64,000 nt of DNA from a virus, in IMG/VR virus record IMGVR_UViG_3300026484_000295, positions 108,405 through 172,404 of that record. The stretch is one strand, 5' to 3'. The notes under the pieces were generated by a model. It did not search any database, was not told where the DNA came from, and saw only the letters and a program-made list of their open reading frames with translations. Of this stretch, positions 18,002-25,857 are shown in pieces. Every line of letters begins with the position of its first letter. Within the stretch, counting starts at the first letter, position 1. A program made the translations under genes and the position numbers.

Positions 18002-18036
18002 AAAACTTCACAGAACATGATGTTATTCCAATCCTC
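17980..18036 (+). promoter_or_regulatory. Probable programmed -1 ribosomal frameshift signal
   Basis: T TTT TTC in the zero frame at 17980-17986, a six-base spacer, then an 8-bp stem (17993-18000 with 18029-18036, 28-base loop). This is the standard -1 slippery site layout. The -1 frame is open from the slippery site through 18216, so the shift would fuse the gp26-like protein with the downstream frame, as in the lambda G/GT tail chaperones. Confidence 0.65.
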
Positions 18037-18216
18037 AAATCATTAAAAATACAACAAGATAATATTTTATTTGAAATTTGGGCATTAAATTATCATATGA
18101 ATACTCAACGTAGTGAAACTATGTTGATGACACCTGACGAACGAAAATTTTGGATTGAAGAGTTGATTAAACAACGTGAAAAAGAAAATGAGGAGATTAA
18201 AAAATCTTCTAAATAG
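17998..18216 (+). CDS. Small downstream frame of the gp26-like gene (frameshift extension or separate protein)
   Basis: 72 codons if started at the TTG (17998-18000), which overlaps the TGA of the upstream gene; no ATG is near the beginning and no good Shine-Dalgarno precedes the TTG. The product has a HDVIPILKSLKIQ helix, an EIWALNYHMNTQRSETMLMT segment and a DERKFWIEELIKQ tail. Short second-frame tail chaperone products in other phages look similar. More likely it is made as the C-terminal part of a -1 frameshift fusion beginning at 17986 than as a free protein. Confidence 0.65.
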   Translation: MKNFTEHDVIPILKSLKIQQDNILFEIWALNYHMNTQRSETMLMTPDERKFWIEELIKQREKENEEIKKSSK

Positions 18217-18219
18217 TAC

Positions 18220-18243
18220 AACCAAAGAATTTAATCTTTGGTT
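18220..18243. terminator. Hairpin between converging genes
   Basis: A 9-bp stem (18220-18228 with 18235-18243) that can extend with a bulge. It sits between the ends of the plus-strand chaperone gene and the minus-strand sheath gene. U tracts are weak on both sides, so termination efficiency is uncertain. Confidence 0.5.
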
Positions 18244-18258
18244 GGTATGTTAATCATA

Positions 18259-20826
18259 TTAGCTAACTGATATAGGAATTATAAGGTGTTCCATATAAGG
18301 ACTCGGTTTAATTGCTACTAAAGCATTAAGTTTAGATTGTGCTAATACAATCGGTGGATTATATTCTTCCGTTACACTTGCTTCTGCTTCTGCTAAACAA
18401 CTATTAACAACATACGTATTTAAATATGATTGGAAATCATTTTGAATTCTATCCCATAATGCAGGAATACTTAAATCAAATAAATAATTTTTACCAGCCA
18501 TTGTTAAATCTCTTACAATTTGTTCAATCATAAGCATTGTTCCCACTTTTTGCATAGGGGATGTTTTATTATAAGTTGTTTTTTGTCCCATAATATGAAT
18601 ACCTGTTGTTAGACCTTTAGTAATTGGATTGATACCCATTCCATAAAGTCTGTCTCTCATTACTTGTGATAATTTAATATCTTTAGAAACAGCTACAGCA
18701 TCATAGATTACACCTCTTACTGTTCCTGCAGGAGCATCACAGATTTTACCATTATTAAGTGTTAATGCCATAGATTGTAATGCAGAACCACTTGGTGGTA
18801 CAGCTACAACTTTTTTAGTCATAGTATCTAATTTCATAACCCATGGGTAATAAATAGACTCAAATTTAGAATTATGATTGCCACTAATTCTCCAATTAAT
18901 AACTGCTTGAGCTGTTAAATCTGGAGTATCAATAACACAATGGAAATCTCTTCTGCTTTCAGCTAATGAAACCATTTCACCACTAACAGCGCCATATTGT
19001 GAAAAATAAGGGCACGCTAATGCTTTATAAGCAAATTCTTCAAAGTTTTGAACAGCCCATACACCCGTTTGATGAGCAACAGATCCAGCAATATACGGTA
19101 TCAATTTTTCATCATTTTTATAATCATCTTCCGTAAACATATCAGCTCCACCCATTAATTGGACTGGTTTTTCACTTCCTGTATCTGGATCTATATCATT
19201 AACTGGATGTGTTAAACCGTTTGCTGGATCTACTGGAGTAGCAATACTAATAAGTACATTTTTAAATGTTAATTGATCAGCTTTATATGATACTGATACA
19301 CCATTTTCAATTTCAACTATATCCGAACCACGCTCTTCATAGATATGAATATTAACTTCATCAATTGAAACATCATAATCAACAGAAACTTGATAGTTAT
19401 TACCCCATTCACCTGGAGAAATAGCATCAACTCTAAACGCTTGATTTGCTGGATCTTTCTTAATATTATTCATTTTTTCAATAATTTCAGCAAGTTTTTC
19501 AGCTGCATTAGCAAATTGTACAACAACATTATAATTTCTACCTGTACCTTCTATTGCTGGCAATGTAGCAGGGCCATCTGATACTTGCGGACAATCTTTC
19601 TTAAATAATTCTCCTAATAAGAAAATATCTTCATCCGAATTTAAGAAATAATTATGTGTTGTAACGTCTCCACCTAAAGGCATAACATAATTTCTAATTT
19701 CACCAACTGTAAAATCTCTCTCTACACCATCAATATCTCTTAATGTGATAATAGTTGAATCACCAAGCGCCATGTTAGTTATTATAGGATATGCTGTTGC
19801 ATATGCTACGGAACCATTAGAACAATCTACATTGTTATAAGTACCCCAATCTATCAATTTATCCGAATAAACCACTTGTTTCATAGTGTCTAGAGTTAAT
19901 CCTGAAAGTACTAAAATACCATTATCACGCGCATATTTTTGTACATTTATTGGTAATTGCACATATTCATTTTTTGCCATTGTATAGTTATCTGATTCTT
20001 CTCTAAATTCTGCTCTAGCTGCATCATATTTTTTGAAACCTGCTAAATTGAATATTGGTGCCCAAGCCGATTCTATAGCATTCGATCCACCTGCAAAATT
20101 AACAGTCGCTTTAAGTTTTTCTATCAAAATAGTTGATGTGAATGGCTCTCTCTCAAATATAAACATGAAATCTTCAGTTTCATTACCATTTACCAATTCA
20201 TTAAATTGTTTAACACATTCATCAGACACTGGATTATACAAATATTCACCAAAATGATTAACTTGGTCTGCATCATCAATAGCAGTATATACTCTTTGTG
20301 TTGCAAAATCTATATTAAATCTATTTTTTCCAGGAACTGGAATAAATTCTGGATATGGACTTGTTTCAGTTTCAGCCCATTCTTCAGGAGTTAAAGGGTT
20401 CTTCATTTCTATAAGAACTTGCATTGTAACCACACCATCAAAATTTATAGGGTTTATATCTTGAAAAACAGCTCTTAATGAATTACCAAATTCACCACTT
20501 GTTTTATACCTAACTGTTAATAATGGTTTAGCATCTCTGGCTTTGATTGTTGTTTCAGCAAAACCCGGAGTGTCTGCTCCTGCTCTAATTATCCATGCAG
20601 CAGAACCTTGTTTAAAAAATTCATAAGCTGCAAACATACCATATTGTTTTTTTGAAAGATCTGCTTCTCCAAAAATTTGTAAAGCTTCTTGAGCTGAACC
20701 ACATAAATACGGTTGATTAACCGGTCCTTTACTTGCAAATGTTACGATTGTTGGAATAAATGATGAGTCTCCACCAGGATATGATGGCGAATTATCAATT
20801 AATTTTGTTTCTACACCTACTAACAT
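18259..20826 (-). CDS. 18: Tail sheath protein gp18-like
   Basis: 855 residues against 659 in T4, so this sheath subunit is enlarged. N-terminal SSFIPTIVTFASKGPVNQPY and AAYEFFKQGSAAWIIRAGAD are typical of sheath proteins. The conserved C-terminal core runs from about residue 640 (SGNHNSKFESIYYPWVMK, VAVPPSGSALQSMA) to the strand-swapping C-terminal segment with LIIPISVS. Sheath subunits form the contractile outer tube. The extra length is mostly between these regions and may be surface domains. A perfect late promoter lies 51 bp upstream with an AAGGAG site. Confidence 0.92.
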   Translation of the reverse strand: MLVGVETKLIDNSPSYPGGDSSFIPTIVTFASKGPVNQPYLCGSAQEALQIFGEADLSKKQYGMFAAYEFFKQGSAAWIIRAGADTPGFAETTIKARDAKPLLTVRYKTSGEFGNSLRAVFQDINPINFDGVVTMQVLIEMKNPLTPEEWAETETSPYPEFIPVPGKNRFNIDFATQRVYTAIDDADQVNHFGEYLYNPVSDECVKQFNELVNGNETEDFMFIFEREPFTSTILIEKLKATVNFAGGSNAIESAWAPIFNLAGFKKYDAARAEFREESDNYTMAKNEYVQLPINVQKYARDNGILVLSGLTLDTMKQVVYSDKLIDWGTYNNVDCSNGSVAYATAYPIITNMALGDSTIITLRDIDGVERDFTVGEIRNYVMPLGGDVTTHNYFLNSDEDIFLLGELFKKDCPQVSDGPATLPAIEGTGRNYNVVVQFANAAEKLAEIIEKMNNIKKDPANQAFRVDAISPGEWGNNYQVSVDYDVSIDEVNIHIYEERGSDIVEIENGVSVSYKADQLTFKNVLISIATPVDPANGLTHPVNDIDPDTGSEKPVQLMGGADMFTEDDYKNDEKLIPYIAGSVAHQTGVWAVQNFEEFAYKALACPYFSQYGAVSGEMVSLAESRRDFHCVIDTPDLTAQAVINWRISGNHNSKFESIYYPWVMKLDTMTKKVVAVPPSGSALQSMALTLNNGKICDAPAGTVRGVIYDAVAVSKDIKLSQVMRDRLYGMGINPITKGLTTGIHIMGQKTTYNKTSPMQKVGTMLMIEQIVRDLTMAGKNYLFDLSIPALWDRIQNDFQSYLNTYVVNSCLAEAEASVTEEYNPPIVLAQSKLNALVAIKPSPYMEHLIIPISVS

Positions 20827-20876
20827 ATATTTCTCCTTATTTTAAAGATTAAAATCTTTTTATTTTATTTCAATTT

Positions 20877-20884
20877 TATTTATA
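20877..20884 (-). promoter_or_regulatory. T4-type late promoter for sheath gene
   Basis: Perfect TATAAATA followed by AAAT on the minus strand, 51 bp before the gp18 start. The rest of 20827-21013 holds no gene. Confidence 0.8.
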
Positions 20885-20964
20885 TAATGTGAGAAAAAAT
20901 ATACCAATTTATAAATTTATTTTTTTGAGAAAAAGTTTTATGTTATAAATAGTGAGTTTGGATA

Positions 20965-21000
20965 AAAATCTAGGTCATCCAATTAAAAAACCTAGATTTT
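20965..21000 (-). terminator. Intrinsic terminator after fibre-like gene
   Basis: An 11-bp stem (20965-20975 with 20990-21000) with a 14-base loop, reading on into UUUUU on the minus strand. It separates the fibre-like gene at 21014 from the sheath gene and its late promoter. Confidence 0.6.
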
Positions 21001-21013
21001 AATTTTTTTTATA

Positions 21014-22339
21014 TTATGATATTATTAAGTCTGTTGTTTGATCTATATCAAATCCATCAATAGTACTAATCATATATCTTATTTTTGTAGATTCCGAAGT
21101 TTCAATCAATATAGTATTTTCATCAATTACTTCAATAGGTAATATATCGAAAAACCATGAACCATTATCTTCTCGTTGAATTTTAACATCAACAAACACA
21201 GTCCCTAAATTATGTGAAATTTGAAATGAAGTTCCAGCTGTCGTTGTCTCACCAACTCTCACATTATTAATTCTATTAAAAGAATCATGATCAATTTTCT
21301 GAACTATATCATCAACAATACTATCTAGTTTTCCTGCAGTTACTTTATACGAATAATTTAATGCTTCTGCTTCTGTTGCACCATTATTAACAGCTGTTAT
21401 ATAATTTATACCATTATAACCATCGTAACCTATCCAAGATGTACCGGACTTATCTAATATTTCTCTACCCAAAGTATATGAATCTATTATTTGATGTAAT
21501 TCATATGATGGAGTAGCCGACTCATAATTCCATATCGAAACATTAGCCGTTGCCTCTTTTAATGTTTCATCAGTTGAAGTATCAGTTGATTCAACCCATT
21601 TAATTAAATCGACAATACCTTCAGATCCACGATTAACAGCTATACCTGCATTCATATCAACATCTACACCATCAACTATTGCTGATGCTAATCTTGGATC
21701 TTCTGTTGTTAAATTACTATTTAAAATAATTATATTGTCTGCAATTGTCATATTTTCAGCAGCGATATCTACTTTTGTAGTTTGTCCACCAACAGTTAAA
21801 TCTCCAGATATAATCACATTACCATCAACCGATACATCACTATTAATATTAGTAGTAGCATAAGATATTGTTAATTCATTATTCGTATGATCAGTAATAA
21901 TTTTATCAACTATACCATCATTTATTATAAATGAATCTGTTGAAACTATTTTTGTAGAAGTAGTATTAAATTGAATATCTACACCATTATATTCAAATAA
22001 CTCATTTGATATATCAATATTTAATAAATTTGATAAATCACTTTTTATAATCGATATACTATTTTTGAATTCTATTTCAGATATAATATTTTGAATCCTA
22101 GTATCTGTTTTTGATAAGAATTCATCAATATATACTTCACCATCATTAATATTTACAAATTTATATACTTCACTTTCTGTATTATACCAAATTCTACCAG
22201 TTTCTGGTATAACAGGTGTAACATTAGATAGGTCATTTATAGCTAACTCGTCATCATTATTAAATTTTTCAATAACTGCATTGGATAAAAATGATTTTTT
22301 TGCTATTATTGGATTGTGTAATTTACTATTAATCATCAA
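21014..22339 (-). CDS. Tail fibre / virion structural protein
   Basis: 441 residues. An N-terminal module with TGRIWYNTESEVYKF (about residues 48-62) resembles the short G-x-x-WYN unit found in many phage fibre and baseplate proteins. Residues about 165-205 form short strand repeats (VSVDGNVIISGDLTVGG) followed by MTIADNIIILNS, a layout also present in the S74-type fibre at 36592-38835. The C-terminal part (ISHNLGTVFVDVKIQ to IETSESTKIRYMIS) looks like a small beta domain shared with other fibre genes here. The receptor or partner is unknown. A perfect late promoter is at 22360-22367. Confidence 0.7.
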   Translation of the reverse strand: MMINSKLHNPIIAKKSFLSNAVIEKFNNDDELAINDLSNVTPVIPETGRIWYNTESEVYKFVNINDGEVYIDEFLSKTDTRIQNIISEIEFKNSISIIKSDLSNLLNIDISNELFEYNGVDIQFNTTSTKIVSTDSFIINDGIVDKIITDHTNNELTISYATTNINSDVSVDGNVIISGDLTVGGQTTKVDIAAENMTIADNIIILNSNLTTEDPRLASAIVDGVDVDMNAGIAVNRGSEGIVDLIKWVESTDTSTDETLKEATANVSIWNYESATPSYELHQIIDSYTLGREILDKSGTSWIGYDGYNGINYITAVNNGATEAEALNYSYKVTAGKLDSIVDDIVQKIDHDSFNRINNVRVGETTTAGTSFQISHNLGTVFVDVKIQREDNGSWFFDILPIEVIDENTILIETSESTKIRYMISTIDGFDIDQTTDLIIS

Positions 22340-22359
22340 TCTAACACCTCTTTTTTATT

Positions 22360-22367
22360 TATTTATA
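22360..22367 (-). promoter_or_regulatory. T4-type late promoter
   Basis: Perfect TATAAATA followed by AATAAA on the minus strand, 21 bp before the fibre-like gene ending at 21014. Confidence 0.75.
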
Positions 22368-22379
22368 TCTTTGAATCTA

Positions 22380-22781
22380 TTATTCAAAATAAATAAATAT
22401 ATAACCGGTTACGGGATCAATAAATTCTACTGTTATTTCGTTTTCGTCTATGATAGATATTGAACTATTAACCATACTATTTAAATTACTATCAAAAATA
22501 TTATAGTTGAAAAAAATAGTATTTTTATTATGGCGAATATTTATAGTATATACATCTTCAAATGTGAATTTAAAACTATGCTGTGAAATACTTTCATCAA
22601 TATATTCATTAAGACTATCTTGTAATGATAAATTAGTCAGGAATATTTGTATTTCATTATCTCTCCAAGATTTAAATACTTTTTCAGTAGTATTATACCA
22701 TACAAAACCATTTTCTTGAACTGATGGATCAAATTCTAATTGTTCTACTTTATTAATATTAAATGGATATTTCATTGTCAC
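22380..22781 (-). CDS. Small fibre-like structural protein
   Basis: 133 residues. It is made of two parts: an N-terminal NGFVWYNTTEKVFKSWRDN module (about residues 24-42), and a C-terminal beta domain (FEDVYTINIRHNKNTIFFNY to VEFIDPVTGYIFIYFE). Both parts have relatives in the neighbouring genes at 21014-22339 and 22785-23747, so it looks like a minimal member of the same family. It starts four bases after the stop of the upstream gene at 22785. No enzyme motif is visible. Confidence 0.65.
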   Translation of the reverse strand: MTMKYPFNINKVEQLEFDPSVQENGFVWYNTTEKVFKSWRDNEIQIFLTNLSLQDSLNEYIDESISQHSFKFTFEDVYTINIRHNKNTIFFNYNIFDSNLNSMVNSSISIIDENEITVEFIDPVTGYIFIYFE

Positions 22782-22784
22782 TCC

Positions 22785-23747
22785 TTAAATTATACGAACG
22801 TTTATAATAGCTTTATATCGTTTATCTTCTAAGAAATTAAATCGAATATATGAATCATTCTCTTCAACAGAAATAGGATTTATTAAACTATTATTATCAA
22901 TATCTATAATTTCAACAGAGAAAATATTTTTAAATTTTTTAGGTATTTGTAAATATGTTTTAGGTTTATCAATTTTAATATGCCAAGTAGAATAATAATC
23001 CCCAATAGACCCACCATGTTTCCATATTGTTAATAAATCATTATTTTTAACTCTATATACCAACCCATCGATCGTTAAAATATTATTAATTATAGAAAAT
23101 TCATTATTTTTTAATAATATACCATTTAAATCCACAGATAAACTATTAATATTTGTTCCTTCAAGAATACTTTCAATATCAAATTGTGTTTGTCCAGATA
23201 AAGTATAAATTTCATTTTTTTTATTTATTTTAGGATTACTTATTCTATCTTTTGGATGAAATACAAATATATATAAATCAATTATATTTGATTCTTTTAA
23301 AATTATTTTTTTTGAATCAAAAGGATCTATAATAAATTTAACTTCATTCATATTTTGATTATATATTATAATATTATCAATAGTAAAATTAAAAATAGAG
23401 TCATCTAAAATAAATTCTATTTCATTCAGATCGTATTTGATAAAAATTTGAACATCAAAAGTTTTATCATATTCTGTTTGAACCCAATTATCTCCAAACC
23501 ATCTATATACCATATGATCATTTTGATTAAACCATGTTTGACCAATTATAGGATTTATAGGTTGATATCTACCATAAAAATTTTGAATAACCTTAATATA
23601 ATTTTCATTTAATTCATCGGCTATATCAATTATATTATGACCAAACAAATGCAATGAAAATTTATCATAGTCGATTGTATCAGGGTCTATCCATGTTATA
23701 TCTTTACCATTTATATCCGAAATTAATTGTGTGTTATTATTAGCCAT
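22785..23747 (-). CDS. Fibre-like structural protein
   Basis: 320 residues. Contains PIIGQTWFNQNDHMVYRWFG (about residues 63-82), the G-x-x-W-[YF]-N module common in phage fibre proteins, followed by at least two beta-rich domains ending in RYKAIINVRII. It is the third of three neighbouring genes with this module and is probably translated together with the next. The start has a clear AGAGGTAG site. It lies 17 bases beyond the stop of the Rep_3 gene, which suggests that at least some transcripts run through both. Confidence 0.65.
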   Translation of the reverse strand: MANNNTQLISDINGKDITWIDPDTIDYDKFSLHLFGHNIIDIADELNENYIKVIQNFYGRYQPINPIIGQTWFNQNDHMVYRWFGDNWVQTEYDKTFDVQIFIKYDLNEIEFILDDSIFNFTIDNIIIYNQNMNEVKFIIDPFDSKKIILKESNIIDLYIFVFHPKDRISNPKINKKNEIYTLSGQTQFDIESILEGTNINSLSVDLNGILLKNNEFSIINNILTIDGLVYRVKNNDLLTIWKHGGSIGDYYSTWHIKIDKPKTYLQIPKKFKNIFSVEIIDIDNNSLINPISVEENDSYIRFNFLEDKRYKAIINVRII

Positions 23748-23764
23748 ATACTACCTCTAACTTG

Positions 23765-25072
23765 CTATAAATATGAATATGCAATTTCAGAAATTATTTC
23801 ATTTGTTTCAATAATTTTGAACTTCCCACCCATATCTTTAAATTTATTTATCTTATTTATAGTTGATTCAATAGTTTCAGTAATATTAGATTTATTGATA
23901 GGCGAATATAACAAATATTGATTTGATATAGAAACGATTGGCTGCCCTTCAAAGTTTTCCATAATAAGAACTTTAGGTTTATTTGATTCCGGAACATCTA
24001 TATATGATATAATTTCTTTAAATAAATTATCAACAATTATCATATTCTCAATTTCTAAATTTTCAGATTTAAGATTACGTATAATTGTTTCAAGATATTT
24101 TTCTTCATTCTTAATTTCAGTTCCGAAAATCTTTGTTTGTTCTAATCTCTTTTTTGCTAAAGAACGATATTTCATTTCAATAGGAGATAATTCAATTGCA
24201 GGCAATTCTTCATTAGAAATAATCTTAGTGTCTAAATCATACGATACATTATCAGTATAATCAATAAGTATTGATTTTTGAGATTCAAGTTTAAATTTAA
24301 CAGCAACAACTTCAAGTTTTTTATCTATGCGGTCTTTGATAACCTCATACGTTACTTTAATATCAGATTTATCATTAACCTCTTGTACAGCTTTTTTTAA
24401 TATATCTCTATTAAAATTAGCCCATTTTTGTAAAGACGGTTTATTAATAATATCAACATTCAAAATAGCCTTTAATATATTTATCTCTATACGTTTTTCA
24501 TACGAACCAACATAATCTTTTAAAAGTTCATACAATAATTTTGAATATTTCGATTTTAATCCTACTTGGATTTGTAATGAGAATTTAGTATAATAATTTT
24601 TTACATTCAAAAACATTATCAATAATTCTGGCTCTATCCATACTTTAACTCTCTTGCTAGTAGTTTGTTTATCTTTCGACCATGCTATTTTTCTTAAAAA
24701 ATGAAATAAAATAGACTCTTGTGTTTTATTTTTATGTAAAACATTTGTTAAAACCTGTATTTTAGATATTTCATGTAAATTTTTTATTATCTCATTATAA
24801 TATCCATTTTTATATTTACCTAATACGTCAGATATTGATTGTAAGTTAATTTCAAAATGATTTAGAGATGCCCATTCATAAATCTCTTCTTCCGTTAATT
24901 CCTGTTGTAACATAATATCAGAAATAAAGAAAAACATAGTCCCAATTAAATCAACTTGAATAGGTGTTAAAACAGCAAATTCTTCTTTTATAAAATCTTT
25001 ATAATATAAAACTTGACATAACTCTGATGGTTTTCTTAATTCTAAGTTTTTTGTTAAATCTTTTTTACTCAT
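23765..25072 (-). CDS. Plasmid-type replication initiator, Rep_3 family (two winged helices)
   Basis: 435 residues. Residues about 33-160 and 162-262 match the two winged-helix domains of Rep_3 initiators (RepE of F, pi of R6K, RepA of many small plasmids). Clear landmarks are VWIEPELLIMF, LKSKYSKLLYELLKDYVG, and NFNRDILKKAVQEVNDKSDI followed by VTYEVIKD, the equivalents of the RepE LYESL and RRRFLQVCVNEIN segments. Such proteins bind iterons and load the host helicase, and also repress their own gene. Residues 263-435 are an extension I do not recognise. Four iterons lie immediately upstream and TGTAAAAT is present at 25103-25111. This is foreign to known T4-type replication, which uses recombination and R-loops; acquisition from a plasmid is likely. 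Confidence 0.85.
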   Translation of the reverse strand: MSKKDLTKNLELRKPSELCQVLYYKDFIKEEFAVLTPIQVDLIGTMFFFISDIMLQQELTEEEIYEWASLNHFEINLQSISDVLGKYKNGYYNEIIKNLHEISKIQVLTNVLHKNKTQESILFHFLRKIAWSKDKQTTSKRVKVWIEPELLIMFLNVKNYYTKFSLQIQVGLKSKYSKLLYELLKDYVGSYEKRIEINILKAILNVDIINKPSLQKWANFNRDILKKAVQEVNDKSDIKVTYEVIKDRIDKKLEVVAVKFKLESQKSILIDYTDNVSYDLDTKIISNEELPAIELSPIEMKYRSLAKKRLEQTKIFGTEIKNEEKYLETIIRNLKSENLEIENMIIVDNLFKEIISYIDVPESNKPKVLIMENFEGQPIVSISNQYLLYSPINKSNITETIESTINKINKFKDMGGKFKIIETNEIISEIAYSYL

Positions 25073-25102
25073 AGTTTCAACCTTATTTTTTTGTATTTAT
25101 TA

Positions 25103-25111
25103 GATTTTACA
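25103..25111 (-). promoter_or_regulatory. Probable early/middle promoter -10 of the Rep gene
   Basis: TGTAAAATC on the minus strand, 31 bp before the Rep_3 start, matching the TGTA(A/T)AAT motif before other replication genes. The first iteron lies 17 bp upstream of it, so Rep binding could repress the promoter. Confidence 0.5.
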
Positions 25112-25127
25112 ATCACAATTAAAATTA

Positions 25128-25141
25128 CACAATCTAATCAC
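25128..25141 (+). repeat. Iteron 1
   Basis: Core CACAATCTAATCAC, preceded by TTA and followed by AGTTT. It is the copy nearest the Rep start. Confidence 0.85.
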
Positions 25142-25217
25142 AGTTTCTTCCCATTTTTAATATTTTGTAAGTATATTTATCCATATTTATATAGCATTTT
25201 ATCTTTTTTTTAAATTA

Positions 25218-25231
25218 CACAATCTAATCAC
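25218..25231 (+). repeat. Iteron 2
   Basis: Same 14-bp core as iteron 1 and same flanks (TTA before, AGTTT after), 90 bp further on. Confidence 0.85.
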
Positions 25232-25271
25232 AGTTTTTTTCTTTTTATTCTTATCATGTATAATTATGGCA

Positions 25272-25362
25272 AAAAAAACTTAAAAAAAAAATCTTAGTTA
25301 AATTTAATATAAATTTTAGGCAATTTTCATAAGAAAAAAACTTAAAAAAAAAATCTTAGTTA
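25272..25362. repeat. 29-bp AT-rich direct repeat in the origin region
   Basis: Identical 29-bp copies at 25272-25300 and 25334-25362: seven A, CTT, ten A, then TCTTAGTTA. The period is 62 bp. A shorter inverted copy of the end (TAACTAAGA) lies at 25524-25532. These may be part of the DNA unwinding element. Confidence 0.8.
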
Positions 25363-25605
25363 TGGCATTTTTTTTAATTAATGGTTTTCAATATAATATT
25401 TTCTTATATCTTATTTTTGTATATTGTCAATAAAATATATATTTAAATAATATTTAACTAAAAAATATTTTTTAAGGTATATAAAAAACTAAAAATAAAT
25501 ACGTAAGTTAAAATTTAAAAATTTAACTAAGAATTATTTTTTGAGTTAAAAAATGGGTTTTTTGCCGCATTTTAACACTATAAAATAAAGGTACTTTTTA
25601 TGGTT

Positions 25606-25619
25606 CACAATCTAATCAC
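25606..25619 (+). repeat. Iteron 3
   Basis: Same 14-bp core, with a diverged right flank (G instead of AGTTT). Confidence 0.85.
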
Positions 25620-25627
25620 GAAAACTA

Positions 25628-25641
25628 CACAATCTAATCAC
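25628..25641 (+). repeat. Iteron 4
   Basis: Same 14-bp core with AGTTT after it. It starts 22 bp after iteron 3, two helical turns, the usual spacing for Rep_3 iterons on one DNA face. Confidence 0.85.
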
Positions 25642-25817
25642 AGTTTTTTTCGAGGGTCACTGGGAAACACTATATTTTCTCGTGCAAAAATAGGACTGTA
25701 CAAAATACAAATAGAATAAAGGATAGATATATAGCCTTCGGCATGAAATAGATTATTTGATCCAGACTATCTTTATTTGATATGATTTATTTTCATATAA
25801 TACCTATTAAAATTAAT

Positions 25818-25826
25818 TGTATAATA
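25818..25826 (+). promoter_or_regulatory. Probable early/middle promoter for gp47
   Basis: TGTATAATA (extended -10 form) 31 bp before the gp47 start. No clear -35 box is seen. Confidence 0.55.
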
Positions 25827-25857
25827 AAAAACAAATTATTAAATTTAAAGGTAAGTT

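Larger units (their letters stand above)
25112..25660. other. Putative iteron-based replication origin
   Basis: A gene-free, extremely AT-rich stretch next to the Rep_3 gene. It contains four iterons of core CACAATCTAATCAC in one orientation, a 29-bp direct repeat, long A and T runs suitable for melting, and one DnaA-box-like TTATCCATA at 25177-25185 (one mismatch to TTATCCACA). Together with Rep this is the anatomy of a theta plasmid origin. The remaining 25661-25817 is less AT-rich and carries no recognisable gene. Confidence 0.7.

Noticed and set aside
25128-25641. CRISPR or transposon ends as explanation of the 14-bp repeats
   Set aside because: Spacing is uneven, all copies are in one orientation, no transposase is near, and a Rep_3 gene lies next to them, so iterons fit best.
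25735-25790. tRNA or riboswitch-like fold around the GCCTTCGGC element
   Set aside because: Only a three-base-pair stem is possible at the loop and the rest does not fold into a cloverleaf. No tRNA was seen anywhere in the window.
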